The position numbers and the translations under genes are program-made. Under the pieces are notes generated by a model that did no database searches, was not told the DNA's origin, and was given only the letters and a program-made list of their open reading frames with translations. From positions 1 to 64,000 of the forward strand of contig DVGA01000114.1 in the NCBI GenBank assembly GCA_018712985.1: a stretch of 64,000 bases of DNA. The letters run 5' to 3'. This DNA comes from Candidatus Scatomorpha intestinavium. GTDB lineage: Bacteria; Bacillota; Clostridia; Oscillospirales; Oscillospiraceae. Shown piece by piece: positions 26,447 through 36,078 of this stretch (its first letter is position 1; each line of letters opens with the position of its first letter).

Positions 26447-28269
26447 ATCAGCTCCATAGCAGCTTTTACAATGCCGGCGGCGTCGATTCCGGCGGCGGCG
26501 CGCAGCTCCGCCGTCGTGCCCTGCTGGGCTATGCCGCTCCCGAGGTTCAGCAGCCGGGCTGCAAACTTAAGTTTGCCGGCCGCGCACGCAAGTATATTCA
26601 TGCCTGCGCTCCCCGCGGCGCAAACCTCCTCAGCAATTACAATCCTGCCCGTTTTTTTCAGGGATGAGTACACGCTCCCGGTGTCTATCGGGCACACCTG
26701 TCCGAGCTTTATCACCTCGGCCGAAACGCCCCGCCCGGACAGCTCCTCCGCCGCCTCAAGCGCTTCGTTAATCATCGTGCCGTAAGCTACAAGCGTCACG
26801 TCCGTCCCCTCGCGGAGCAGCGCGGCGCGCTCCGCGCGGCAGTCCCTGTACCTGCCCTCGCCTCCGCGCGGATAGCGGACGGCTACAGGCCCGTCCATGT
26901 CCTCAACGGCGGAGCGGAGCATCTCCCGCAGCTCGGCGAACGAGGCGGGACACAGCACCTTCATCCCCGGCACCGTGGAGAGGTACGCCACGTCGAAAAC
27001 CCCGTGGTGGGTTTCTCCGTCCTCCCCGACGAGCCCGGCGCGGTCGACCGCAAAGACGACGTGCAGCCCGAGCAGCGAGACGTCGTGTATCAGTTGGTCG
27101 TATGAGCGCTGCAAAAAAGTTGAATATACGGCCACGACCGGCACAAGGCCCTGTTTCGCCATCCCGGCAGCCATTGACACCATGTGCTCCTCAGCTATGC
27201 CGCTGTCGAAAAACCGGTTCGGAAACTTCTCCGCAAAGCGCGAAAGGCCCGTCCCGTCCTCCATTGCCGCGGTGAGTGCCATTACCCGGCCGTTCCCTTC
27301 GGCGATCCGGCAGAGCGTATCGCCGAATTCGGCGGAAAAAGTCCTTCCCCCGCTTTTGATAACTCCCGTCTGCAGGTCAAACGGTCCCACGCCATGGTAC
27401 TTGTCCGGATGCAGCTCGGCAAAGGGATAGCCCCTCCCCTTCTTTGTCAGCACATGTACCAGCACCGGCACGCGCATATCCCTGGCCCAGGAAATTGCAC
27501 TCTCAAGAGCAGCGATATCGTGCCCGTTCACCGGCCCGAGATAGTAAAAGCCAAGGTCATCAAACATGTTCCCGGGCAGGACCGCGTCCTTGACGCCCTC
27601 CTTAACACGGTGTATGGCATTGTAAAGCGGCTTGATGCGCCCGACCGTGGAACGGTACCAGCGCTTGAAGCCTATATACCCCGGCTTAACCCTCATGCGG
27701 GAGAGCAGGCGCGCCATCCCGCCGACATTGCTGCCGATCGACATTGCGTTGTCGTTAAGTACAACCACCAGCGGCTCGCCCGACTGCCCGGCGTTGGAAA
27801 GGCCCTCATAAGCGAGCCCGCCTGTCAGCGCGCCGTCGCCGATAACGGCGACGACGTCATAGTCCCCTCCCAGATTAGTCCGCGCACGGGCCATGCCGAG
27901 AGCGATGGACACAGAGTCGGAAGCATGTCCGGCAACAAAGGCATCAGCCATGCTCTCCCCCGGCTTCGGGAAACCGGAAACCCCGCCCGATTTGCGCAGC
28001 CGGTCAAATCCGGAGCGCCGCCCGGTGAGCAGCTTATGGGTGTAGCTCTGGTGCCCCACGTCAAAAACAATGCGATCCCTCATCGGGTCGTACACCCGGT
28101 GCAGCGCCACTGTGAGCTCCACCGCTCCGAGGTTCGACGCGAGGTGCCCTCCGGTTTTTGAAATGGTCTCTATTAAAAACCGGCGTATTTCAGAGCACAG
28201 CTCCGGCAGTTTTTCCTCCGGAAGGCTTCTCAGGTCTGGATTTGTATTTATTTCGTTAAGTATATGCAA
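26443..28269 (-). CDS. dxs: 1-deoxy-D-xylulose-5-phosphate synthase
   Basis: HLASNLGAVELTVALHRVYDP, GHQSYTHKLLTGR, VIGDGALTGGLAYEGLSNAG; likely TTG start (MHILNEINTNPDL). Confidence 0.95.
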   Translation of the reverse strand: MHILNEINTNPDLRSLPEEKLPELCSEIRRFLIETISKTGGHLASNLGAVELTVALHRVYDPMRDRIVFDVGHQSYTHKLLTGRRSGFDRLRKSGGVSGFPKPGESMADAFVAGHASDSVSIALGMARARTNLGGDYDVVAVIGDGALTGGLAYEGLSNAGQSGEPLVVVLNDNAMSIGSNVGGMARLLSRMRVKPGYIGFKRWYRSTVGRIKPLYNAIHRVKEGVKDAVLPGNMFDDLGFYYLGPVNGHDIAALESAISWARDMRVPVLVHVLTKKGRGYPFAELHPDKYHGVGPFDLQTGVIKSGGRTFSAEFGDTLCRIAEGNGRVMALTAAMEDGTGLSRFAEKFPNRFFDSGIAEEHMVSMAAGMAKQGLVPVVAVYSTFLQRSYDQLIHDVSLLGLHVVFAVDRAGLVGEDGETHHGVFDVAYLSTVPGMKVLCPASFAELREMLRSAVEDMDGPVAVRYPRGGEGRYRDCRAERAALLREGTDVTLVAYGTMINEALEAAEELSGRGVSAEVIKLGQVCPIDTGSVYSSLKKTGRIVIAEEVCAAGSAGMNILACAAGKLKFAARLLNLGSGIAQQGTTAELRAAAGIDAAGIVKAAMELM

Positions 28270-28344
28270 AGATATGACCTCTTTGATAATCTCTTTTGCA
28301 ATAATCGTACGAGTCAAAACTTCCTCACCATTAATATAGCAAAA

Positions 28345-28375
28345 ATCGCCCGCTATTTCAATATAGCAGGGCGAT
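28345..28375 (-). terminator. Terminator after ispA
   Basis: Imperfect stem ATCGCCC-GCTAT / ATAGC-a-GGGCGAT followed by T-run on the minus strand. Confidence 0.6.
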
Positions 28376-28401
28376 ATTTGAATATATTCATTCGAACGCT
28401 T

Positions 28402-29280
28402 TTAGCCGCGCCTTGTCGCCATTTTGGCCGCGAGCTCCCTCAGGAAACCGTTCGTATCCATCTTCTCAACCGTGCTGCAGGCAAGGGCTGTAATCTTTTC
28501 AACCATGCGTGAACACCCTGCCTCGCCGTAGAGGCTCATGAAGGTCGTCTTTCCCTCGCGCTTGTCGCTGCCAATTGGCTTACCGAGCTCGCCTACCGTG
28601 CTCAGCACGTCGAGCATGTCGTCGCGTATCTGGAAGGCTGCGCCGAGCTGCGCGCCGTACTGCGATGCGGTGTCTATGTCCTCGTCGCACGCCCCGGCCG
28701 CAGCTGCGCCGAGCATGCACGCGCCGGAGAGCAGCGCGCCGGTCTTGCGCGCCTGCAGGTCGCTGAGCTCGTCGGCGGAAAGGGCGTGGCCCTCGGCCGA
28801 AAGGTCCATGTACTGCCCGCCGCAGATGCCATCGACTCCGGCGGCGCCGGCGAGTATTTCCGCGCACTTCGCCCTCACCTCAGCGGGCAGGCCGCTGCGG
28901 AGTATCGTGCCGAAGGCCTCAGCCTGCAGCGCATCGCCCGCCAGCACCGCAGTGCTCTCGCCGAAAACCTTGTGGTTCGTCGGCTTGCCGCGCCGCAGAT
29001 CATCGTTGTCCATGCAGGGCAAATCGTCGTGTATCAGCGAATAGGTGTGCAGCATCTCCACCGCGCAGGCCACGGGCAGGGCCTTTTCGGGCTCAAGGCC
29101 GTTCAGGCGTGCGAACTCAAGCACCAGCACCGGCCTTATACGCTTGCCCCCGGCCGTCAGGCTGTAGCTCATGGCGTCCAGCAGCCCGTCAAATTCAAAT
29201 CCGCGCTGGCTGTTGAAAGCGGACTTGAGCGCGGGTTCGATCAGCGCGAGGTATCTCCTGTATCTCTCGTCGTATGTCAT
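28402..29280 (-). CDS. ispA: Polyprenyl synthetase (farnesyl/geranyl diphosphate synthase)
   Basis: GGKRIRP, LIHDDLPCMDNDDLRRGKPTNHKVFGE, FQIRDDMLD. Confidence 0.95.
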   Translation of the reverse strand: MTYDERYRRYLALIEPALKSAFNSQRGFEFDGLLDAMSYSLTAGGKRIRPVLVLEFARLNGLEPEKALPVACAVEMLHTYSLIHDDLPCMDNDDLRRGKPTNHKVFGESTAVLAGDALQAEAFGTILRSGLPAEVRAKCAEILAGAAGVDGICGGQYMDLSAEGHALSADELSDLQARKTGALLSGACMLGAAAAGACDEDIDTASQYGAQLGAAFQIRDDMLDVLSTVGELGKPIGSDKREGKTTFMSLYGEAGCSRMVEKITALACSTVEKMDTNGFLRELAAKMATRRG

Positions 29281-29540
29281 TCCGACGCCTCCTCAAACGG
29301 GAGCTCCTGCGGCTCCCCGTCCGGCCCCTTGCGGAGCTTGACGACCCGCTGCTCCGCCTCGTCAAGGGCCCTGGTGCAGCTTGTCACAAGGCCCGCGCCC
29401 TCCTCAAAGAGCTTGAGCGAGTCGGCCAGCGGCGCGTCGCCCTTTTCAAGCGTGCGGACGATTTCCCCGAGCCTTTCGAGGCTGCTTTCAAAGCTCTGCT
29501 GCTTTTTCTGTGCCATCTGTGTCTCCTTTAACGCTGTCAA
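29277..29540 (-). CDS. xseB: Exodeoxyribonuclease VII small subunit
   Basis: QSFESSLERLGEIVRTLEKGDAPLADSLKLFEEGAGLVTSC. Confidence 0.93.
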   Translation of the reverse strand: MTALKETQMAQKKQQSFESSLERLGEIVRTLEKGDAPLADSLKLFEEGAGLVTSCTRALDEAEQRVVKLRKGPDGEPQELPFEEASE

Positions 29541-30726
29541 CCGTGCACTCCGCCTCGCCCTTTGAGAGAAGCAGGCGGATTTTATCCCCAGTAGAGAGCT
29601 CGCGCGCTTCGCGCAGCGCCCGGCCCTCGCCGCTCATTGCGATCGAATAGCCGCGCCCGAGCACCTTGAGAGGGCTGAGCGCGTCTAACTTCGCCGCAAG
29701 CGAGGCGTACTGCGCCCTGCAGGCGGATATCCTGCGTTCCGCCGCTGCGTCCAGCCTGAGCCGAACGGCGTCCAGCTCCAGCCTGCGCTGGTCGATAAAG
29801 CCCGTCGGGCTCTGCATCACCCGCCGCGAGGATAAATCCTCAAGCGCCGTGCGCCGAGATTTTATCTGCTTGGTGACGGCCTGATACAGCCGCGCCCCGG
29901 CGCTCGCTATGGCCTCGCGCAACTCGGCAGCGTCCGGCGCGGCGAGCTCCGCCGCGTTTGACGGGGTTGCCGCCCGCAAATCCGCCACATAGTCGGCGAT
30001 TGTCACGTCCGGCTCGTGGCCAACGGCGGATATGACCGGTATTTCGCAGTCATATATCGCCCGCGCCACCCGCTCGTCGTTAAATGCCCAGAGATCCTCC
30101 ATCGAGCCGCCGCCCCTTCCGGCGATCAGCACGTCCGCCACGCGGTGCCTCCCGGCGTAGCGAATCGCCCCGGCTATCTCCGGCGGGGCCTCGGCCCCCT
30201 GCACACGGACGGGCAGCAGCAGCACCTTTGCCATAGGCCAGCGCTTTCTAAGCACGCGGATGATGTCGTGCACCGCCGCGCCTGCCTCGCTGGTCACCAC
30301 CGCGACGCGCTCCGGGCATCGCGGTATCGGCCTCTTGTGAGCCCTGTCGAACAGGCCCTCCTTCTCGAGCTTTGCCTTTAGCTGCTCAAAGGCGGCCTGC
30401 AGGTCCCCCGCGCCGCCGGGCAGCAGCTCGTCGCAGTAGAGCTGATATGCCCCGTCCCGCGGATAGACGGACACCCTGCCGATTGCGGTGGCGGACATCC
30501 CGTTTTCCGGCCTGAAGCGCAGCTTGGACGCCGAGCTGCGGAACATCACGCAGCGGAGGCTCGAATCCTGGTCCTTCAGCGTAAAATAGTGGTGCCCGGA
30601 GGGGTAGATCTTGTAATTTGAAAGCTCCCCGCGCACGGCTACAGCGCCGAGCACGGGGTCGGAGTCCACAAGCAGCTTTATGTGCGCGTTGAGCTCCGAT
30701 ACGCTTATTGGCTCTGAGCGATTCAC
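29488..30726 (-). CDS. xseA: Exodeoxyribonuclease VII large subunit
   Basis: SVSELNAHIKLLVDSDPVLGAVAVRGELSNYKIYPSGHHYFTLKD; VLIAGRGGGSMEDLWAFNDE. Confidence 0.96.
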   Translation of the reverse strand: MNRSEPISVSELNAHIKLLVDSDPVLGAVAVRGELSNYKIYPSGHHYFTLKDQDSSLRCVMFRSSASKLRFRPENGMSATAIGRVSVYPRDGAYQLYCDELLPGGAGDLQAAFEQLKAKLEKEGLFDRAHKRPIPRCPERVAVVTSEAGAAVHDIIRVLRKRWPMAKVLLLPVRVQGAEAPPEIAGAIRYAGRHRVADVLIAGRGGGSMEDLWAFNDERVARAIYDCEIPVISAVGHEPDVTIADYVADLRAATPSNAAELAAPDAAELREAIASAGARLYQAVTKQIKSRRTALEDLSSRRVMQSPTGFIDQRRLELDAVRLRLDAAAERRISACRAQYASLAAKLDALSPLKVLGRGYSIAMSGEGRALREARELSTGDKIRLLLSKGEAECTVDSVKGDTDGTEKAAEL

Positions 30727-31178
30727 CTCTCGCCCTCTCCGCGCATGTAGCCGCCGAGGACGCCGTTGATGAACGATACCGTCTCCGGCTCCTCATAGGC
30801 CTTGGCGAGCTCCACGGCCTCGTTGATGGCGACGGCGGGCGTCACGTCCTCGTCCTTCAGGTAGACTATCTCAGCCAGCGCGCAGCGGAGCACGGCCGCC
30901 GCCGTGCGCGAGATGCGCTCCGGCCGCCAGCCGGTGGAATACCTGGCTATGATGTTGTCAAGCTCGTCGCGGTGCTCCGCGCAGGCGGCGACAAGGCGGC
31001 GTATGTACTCCATCTGTGCCTCATTTGGCGCGGAGGCAAAGAGCTCGTCCTCCCCGGAAAGGGAGGCAAAATGCTCCTCGTCGAAAAAACCGTCCAGGAT
31101 TTCCGCCGCGTCCCCGTCGGAAGCCCCCTGGGCGTATATGAGCCTTACGGCCAGCTCCCGGGCCTTTGTCCTCGTCAT
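30723..31178 (-). CDS. nusB: Transcription antitermination factor NusB
   Basis: TRTKARELAVRLIYAQGAS; AVAINEAVELAKAYEEPETVSFINGVLGGY. Confidence 0.93.
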   Translation of the reverse strand: MTRTKARELAVRLIYAQGASDGDAAEILDGFFDEEHFASLSGEDELFASAPNEAQMEYIRRLVAACAEHRDELDNIIARYSTGWRPERISRTAAAVLRCALAEIVYLKDEDVTPAVAINEAVELAKAYEEPETVSFINGVLGGYMRGEGER

Positions 31179-31537
31179 TTGTCGAAAGCCACGCCGGAGA
31201 CGTGGACGTTTACCACCGGGCTGCCCATGCCTGTCATGGACTCCACGGCAGAGGTCACCTTGTCCTGCACCTCTTTGGCGACGCTGACGACGTTGCAGCC
31301 GTAGCGCACCATGATAATGGCGTCGACGGTTATGACCCCGTCGTTTATCTGCACCTTGACGCCCTTGGAGGCGGATTTTATGCCGAGCAGCTCGGCCAGC
31401 TCGGTGCCGGCGTTGTTTACAATGGAGGCCACGCCGTCGATCTCGTTTATCACGGCGCGCACCATGGAGAGGAGCACGTCCTCAGATATGTTTATGCTGC
31501 CCTTTTCAGCCTGGCAGGTGATGTAGTTCTCGCCCAT
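31175..31537 (-). CDS. Asp23/Gls24 family envelope stress response protein
   Basis: GSINISEDVLLSMVRAVINEIDGVASI...VKVQINDGVITVDAIIMVRYGCNVVSVAKEVQDKV. Confidence 0.92.
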   Translation of the reverse strand: MGENYITCQAEKGSINISEDVLLSMVRAVINEIDGVASIVNNAGTELAELLGIKSASKGVKVQINDGVITVDAIIMVRYGCNVVSVAKEVQDKVTSAVESMTGMGSPVVNVHVSGVAFDK

Positions 31538-31611
31538 TGTGAGCCCTCCTTTGAGTTATGGCAATACAGTATAGCATATCCCGGCGGGAAAATAAAGCGT
31601 TTTGTTCAGGC

Positions 31612-31944
31612 TCATTCCCAGTTCTTCCAGACTTCCGGCCTGTACCCCACGGTGGCCTGGCGCCCGTTGCGCACAACCGGCGTGCGGATATTGTCCGGGT
31701 ATTCAAGCAGGCGCTCGAACCGGTCGGCGTCCGACGCCATGTACTTAATCAGGTCGCAATCCGGGGCCTTTTCGTCTATCAGGGCGTCGAGCCCCACCGC
31801 CGCCCGGACGCTCTCCAGCTCCCGGCGGCTCATGCCTATCCGCGGCAGGTCGATCAGCTGGTATTTGATCCGCCGTTCCTTGAAATAGCGCTCGGCCTTT
31901 TTCGTATCGAAGCATTTGTTGCGGCCGAAAATCTGTATGTTCAT
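31612..31944 (-). CDS. ArsC/Spx-family (thioredoxin-fold) protein
   Basis: MNIQIFGRNKCFDTKKAERYFKERRIKYQLIDL...PVVRNGRQATVGYRPEVWKNW. Confidence 0.88.
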   Translation of the reverse strand: MNIQIFGRNKCFDTKKAERYFKERRIKYQLIDLPRIGMSRRELESVRAAVGLDALIDEKAPDCDLIKYMASDADRFERLLEYPDNIRTPVVRNGRQATVGYRPEVWKNWE

Positions 31945-32843
31945 TCCGTCCTCCCCAAAATACGCAGGAGATTGCCGTAAAATATGTCCCTCACAAGCTC
32001 CTCGCTGTGTCCCCGGGCAAGCAGCGCCTCATACAGCCTCCACATGTCCTGCACGCCATACAGCCCGCGCGGCACGGCGGCAATGCCGTCGAAATCCGAG
32101 CCGAGGAACACGCTTTTTTCCCCTCCGAGGGCGAGGAAGTGCTCCAGATGAGCGCAGCAGGCTCCGATGTCCCGGCCGAGGCCGACAAAATCCGCGCAGA
32201 GGTTCAGCCCCGCTCCGCCGCCGCACTTCACCAGCGCGGCAAACTGCCCGTCGGTCAGGTTGCGTGGGAACTCGCTCGAGAGCGCCGCGGCGTTCGAGTG
32301 GCTGGCGATCACCGGCTTTTCCGCAATCTCCAAAACGTCCCAGAACGCTCTCTCAGAGGCATGGGACAGATCCACGGCGACTCCGCAGCCCTGCGCCGCG
32401 CGGACAAATTCGCGGCCATTGTCCGTCAGCCCTCCGCCGCCGCCGAGCGCCGCGCCGCACAGCGCATTGTCGCTGTTCCAGCACAGGTTCACCATCACTA
32501 TCCCGTCGCTGTGCCGCGCTGAGCGCAGCCGCTCCGGCGAGCAGTCCAGCAGCTCCGCCCCCTCGACGGAGAGCAGCACGGCTACCTTGCCGGCGGCGTT
32601 TGCCGCCATTATCTCCCCGGCCGTGCGGCAAAGGGCAACGCGCTTATCCCGCGCGGCCTCACGACGGAGGAGGGCGAGCTTTTTCTCGTAGTCCCCGCCC
32701 CATATCGCGAAAACCTGTGCCGAGGGCGAATACTTGGAGAGCCTGTCGAAGTCCGCCTGCGCGGCGTTGCTCCCAAGCGCCCAGCCTCGCCCGGCGGCCA
32801 CGGTGAGCGTGTCGCAGTGTGCGTCAAAATAGGGTATTGCCAA
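31941..32843 (-). CDS. Membrane dipeptidase family (M19) protein
   Basis: YFDAHCDTLTVA; VDLSHASERAFWDVLEIAEKPVIASHSNAAAL; VFLGSDFDGI. Confidence 0.92.
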   Translation of the reverse strand: MAIPYFDAHCDTLTVAAGRGWALGSNAAQADFDRLSKYSPSAQVFAIWGGDYEKKLALLRREAARDKRVALCRTAGEIMAANAAGKVAVLLSVEGAELLDCSPERLRSARHSDGIVMVNLCWNSDNALCGAALGGGGGLTDNGREFVRAAQGCGVAVDLSHASERAFWDVLEIAEKPVIASHSNAAALSSEFPRNLTDGQFAALVKCGGGAGLNLCADFVGLGRDIGACCAHLEHFLALGGEKSVFLGSDFDGIAAVPRGLYGVQDMWRLYEALLARGHSEELVRDIFYGNLLRILGRTE

Positions 32844-32883
32844 CTGCTTCCCCTTTCCCGCGCGGCACTGCGCAGCGCGTCAC

Positions 32884-34539
32884 TCAGATTTCATTGATCA
32901 CCGGCAGTATCATCGGGCTGCGCCTGGTGGCCTTGTACAGATAGCCCGTGAGGTTCGTGCGGATTTTATTCTTTATGGCCTGATAGTCCGTCACGCGCTG
33001 GTGGCGGCAGCTCGCAAGGCTCTCGTGCACCACGCGCTTCATCTCGTCTATCAGGGCGTCGGCCTCCCGCTCATAGACGAAGCCGCGCGTGACGATCTCC
33101 GGCCCGGAGAGCAGCGAGCGGTCCTCGTCCGAGAGCGTGAGCGCGACAACTATCACGCCGTCCTCGGCCAGATGCTTCCTGTCGCGCAGCACCACACTGC
33201 CCACGTCGCCGACTCCGGCGCCGTCCACAAGCACACGCCCGGCCTGTACGCTCTCTCCTGTCTTTATGCTCTTGCGGCTGAGTTCTATTACCGAGCCGTT
33301 TTCGGCAATGACAACGTTGTTCTTCTCCACGCCCATCATATGCGCGAGCTCGCGGTGCTTGCACAGCATCCTGTATTCGCCGTGAATCGGGATGAAGAAC
33401 TTGGGCTTTACGAGCGCCAGGATCATCTTCTGCTCCTCCTGGCAGGCATGGCCCGAAACGTGCAGCCCGAGCCGGCGGTCGTAAATAACCTCCGCGCCCT
33501 TGTGGAAGAGCTCGTCAATCACCCGGGAAATGGTCGTCTCGTTGCCCGGAATGGCGGAAGCGGATATGATGACCCTGTCGCCCGCGTCTATGTTTATCTG
33601 TTTGTGCTCGTTGAAGGCCATGCGGTAGAGCGCGGACATATTTTCGCCCTGGCTGCCGGTGGAGAGGATGACTGTCCGCTCCTTGGGCTGGCTCTTTATC
33701 TGTGTCAGGTCCATGAGCACGCCGTCCGGCACGTCGAGATAGCCGAGCGTCATGGCGACCTTCATCATGTTCTCCATGCTCCGCCCGGTGACGGCCACCT
33801 TGCGCTTATACTTTGCCGCGCTGTTGACTATCTGCTGCATGCGCTGCACGTTGGAGGCGAAGGTCGTGACGATTATGCGCTTGTCGCAGCCGTTGAACAG
33901 CTCGTCGAACTTTGCGGCGACCATGCGCTCAGATTCGGAATAACCCGGGCGCTCCACGTTCGTGGAGTCCGAAAGCAGCGCGAGCACGCCCTGCCTCCCA
34001 AGCTGTCCGAGGCGCACAAGGTCGATCATCTCGCCCTGTATGGGCGTGAGGTCTATCTTGAAGTCGCCCATATGCACTACGGTGCCCACCGGCGTCCTTA
34101 TCGCCAGCGCCACGGAGTCCGCTATGGAGTGGTTGACGTGGATGAACTCGATCTCAAAGCAGCCGAGGCGGAACTTGTCCCCCGCCTTTTTGGTGAAGAT
34201 CTGCGTATTGTACAGCAGGTCGAACTCCTCGAGCTTCAGCTCGATTATGCCCGCGGTGAGCTGCGTCGCGTAAATCGGTATGTCGAGCTCCCTCAGGACA
34301 TAAGGTATGGCCCCGATGTGGTCCTCGTGGCCGTGGGTTATCACCATGCCCCTTATGCGGTCGGCGTTCTGCCGCAGGTAGGTGATATCCGGGATCACGA
34401 CATCGACGCCGTACAGCTCCTCATCGGGAAAGCCGAGGCCGCAGTCGACGATAACGATGTCCTGCCCGTATTCGTACACAGTGAGGTTTTTGCCTATCTC
34501 ACCGAGTCCGCCGAGAGGAATGATTTTTAATTTTGCCAT
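32884..34539 (-). CDS. rnj: Ribonuclease J
   Basis: IIPLGGLGEIGKNLTVYEYG, THGHEDHIGAIPYVL, LSDSTNVERPGYSESE, STGSQGENMSALYRMA. Confidence 0.95.
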   Translation of the reverse strand: MAKLKIIPLGGLGEIGKNLTVYEYGQDIVIVDCGLGFPDEELYGVDVVIPDITYLRQNADRIRGMVITHGHEDHIGAIPYVLRELDIPIYATQLTAGIIELKLEEFDLLYNTQIFTKKAGDKFRLGCFEIEFIHVNHSIADSVALAIRTPVGTVVHMGDFKIDLTPIQGEMIDLVRLGQLGRQGVLALLSDSTNVERPGYSESERMVAAKFDELFNGCDKRIIVTTFASNVQRMQQIVNSAAKYKRKVAVTGRSMENMMKVAMTLGYLDVPDGVLMDLTQIKSQPKERTVILSTGSQGENMSALYRMAFNEHKQINIDAGDRVIISASAIPGNETTISRVIDELFHKGAEVIYDRRLGLHVSGHACQEEQKMILALVKPKFFIPIHGEYRMLCKHRELAHMMGVEKNNVVIAENGSVIELSRKSIKTGESVQAGRVLVDGAGVGDVGSVVLRDRKHLAEDGVIVVALTLSDEDRSLLSGPEIVTRGFVYEREADALIDEMKRVVHESLASCRHQRVTDYQAIKNKIRTNLTGYLYKATRRSPMILPVINEI

Positions 34540-34616
34540 ATAATACTCCTTATCCTTCAGTTCTTTATGTACTACGGTTATCCAGCATTATAACCGCTGT
34601 GTCCGGCAAATATGCC

Positions 34617-35216
34617 TTACATCTCAACGCGCCCCTCGAGCGCGCGGCTAAGCGTGGCGTCGTCCGCGAATTCGAGGTTCGATCCCACGGGTATGCCGTA
34701 GGCCAGGCGCGTGACCTTGACGCCGAAGGGCTTCAGAAGGCGTGAGATGTACATTGAGGTCGTCTCCCCCTCCGTGTCCGGGTTCAGGGCCATGATGACC
34801 TCCTCCACGCCGCCGGCGGCGACGCGGGAAACGAGCTCCGATATGCGCAGGTCGTCCGGGCCGACGTGGTTCATCGGCGAGAGGACGCCATGCAGGACGT
34901 GATAGACCCCGTCGTACTCCCTGCCCCGCTCGAACGAGGCCACGTCCCTCGGCTCCGCTACCACGCATATGACGCTCTTGTCGCGCTTGTCGCTCGAGCA
35001 TATCGGGCAGATGTCCGAATCCGTCAGGTTCTGGCACACGGAGCAGCAGTGCACGCTGCCGCGTGCGTCCAGTATGGCCGCGGCGAAGCTCTCCGCCTCC
35101 CCCTCCGGCAGGGAGAGCACGAAAAAGGCCAGGCGCTGTGCGCTCTTGCGGCCTATCCCGGGGAGCATTGCGAATTTCTCTATAAGCGTCTCAAGAGCCG
35201 CTGGAAAAAAAGACAT
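34617..35216 (-). CDS. recR: Recombination mediator RecR
   Basis: LETLIEKFAMLPGIGRKSAQRLAFFVL, CSVCQNLTDSDICPICSSDKRD, ALNPDTEGETTSMYISRLLKPFGVKVTRLAYGIPVG. Confidence 0.96.
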   Translation of the reverse strand: MSFFPAALETLIEKFAMLPGIGRKSAQRLAFFVLSLPEGEAESFAAAILDARGSVHCCSVCQNLTDSDICPICSSDKRDKSVICVVAEPRDVASFERGREYDGVYHVLHGVLSPMNHVGPDDLRISELVSRVAAGGVEEVIMALNPDTEGETTSMYISRLLKPFGVKVTRLAYGIPVGSNLEFADDATLSRALEGRVEM

Positions 35217-35233
35217 ATCGTCCTACCTCGATC

Positions 35234-35908
35234 TCAAAAATCTGGCTTTACCGCCGCCGCCATACGCAGCGCCTCAACTGCGGCTGCCCTGTCGGCCTTT
35301 CCGAACACGGCGCTGCCGGCGACGAGCACATTCGCCCCGGCGTCCACCACCAGCGGGGCCATGGACGGGTCTATGCCTCCGTCCACCTCTATCTCGCACG
35401 CCGGGTTCATCTGCTCGACAAGCGCGCGCAGCCCGCGTATCTTGGGCAGCTGCCCGGCCATGAAGCTCTGCCCGCCGAAGCCCGGCTCCACCGTCATCAC
35501 GAGCGCCATATCAAGCTGGGCAATGTACGGCAACAGCACTGTGGCCGGGGTTTTCGGCTTTATTGCAAGGGCGCATTTCTTGCCCCTGCCCTTTATCTCA
35601 TCTATCGCGGCGAGTATGTCCTGCGGCTCATCTGCCTCCGCGTGGAAGCAGACGAGGTCCGCCCCCGCGTCGCAGAATGCGCCCACGTAGCGGTGCGGAC
35701 GGTCTATCATGAGGTGTACGTCGAGGAACATGTCCGTTTCACCCCTCAGCGACTTCACAACCGGTATCCCGATGGATATGTTGGGCACAAACAGCCCGTC
35801 CATCACGTCAACGTGTATATAATCGGCCCCAGCGGCCTTCGCCTCCCCGACTTCGGCGGCAAGCCTGCCGAAATCCGCGGAGAGTATAGACGGGGCTATT
35901 TTTATCAT
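35234..35908 (-). CDS. rpe: Ribulose-phosphate 3-epimerase
   Basis: MIKIAPSILSADFGRLAAEV, DYIHVDVMDGLFVPNISIG, VMTVEPGFGGQSFM, EVDGGIDPSMAPLVVDAGANVLVAGSAVFG. Confidence 0.96.
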   Translation of the reverse strand: MIKIAPSILSADFGRLAAEVGEAKAAGADYIHVDVMDGLFVPNISIGIPVVKSLRGETDMFLDVHLMIDRPHRYVGAFCDAGADLVCFHAEADEPQDILAAIDEIKGRGKKCALAIKPKTPATVLLPYIAQLDMALVMTVEPGFGGQSFMAGQLPKIRGLRALVEQMNPACEIEVDGGIDPSMAPLVVDAGANVLVAGSAVFGKADRAAAVEALRMAAAVKPDF

Positions 35909-36015
35909 AAAAGTCCTCCTGCCGTACGGCTTCGTCAAAATGCTCCTGTGGAACAACACGTTAATCAGTTTATTATACATCTGCACAGCTTTTCATGCAA
36001 CAGTTTTAGTTTTTC

Positions 36016-36044
36016 TTGACGCACTATATTTTTAGATATAAAAT
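36016..36044 (+). promoter_or_regulatory. Sigma-A promoter for the XpaC/TelA cluster
   Basis: TTGACG - 17 nt - TAAAAT. Confidence 0.75.
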
Positions 36045-36078
36045 GTGTATAAGCCAGTTGGGCAGGAGGTAGCAAGCC

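Noticed and set aside
33001-34530. Long + strand ORF (509 aa) opposite rnj
   Set aside because: Antisense shadow of a clear RNase J gene in high-GC DNA; His/Val/Leu-rich translation with no recognisable family.
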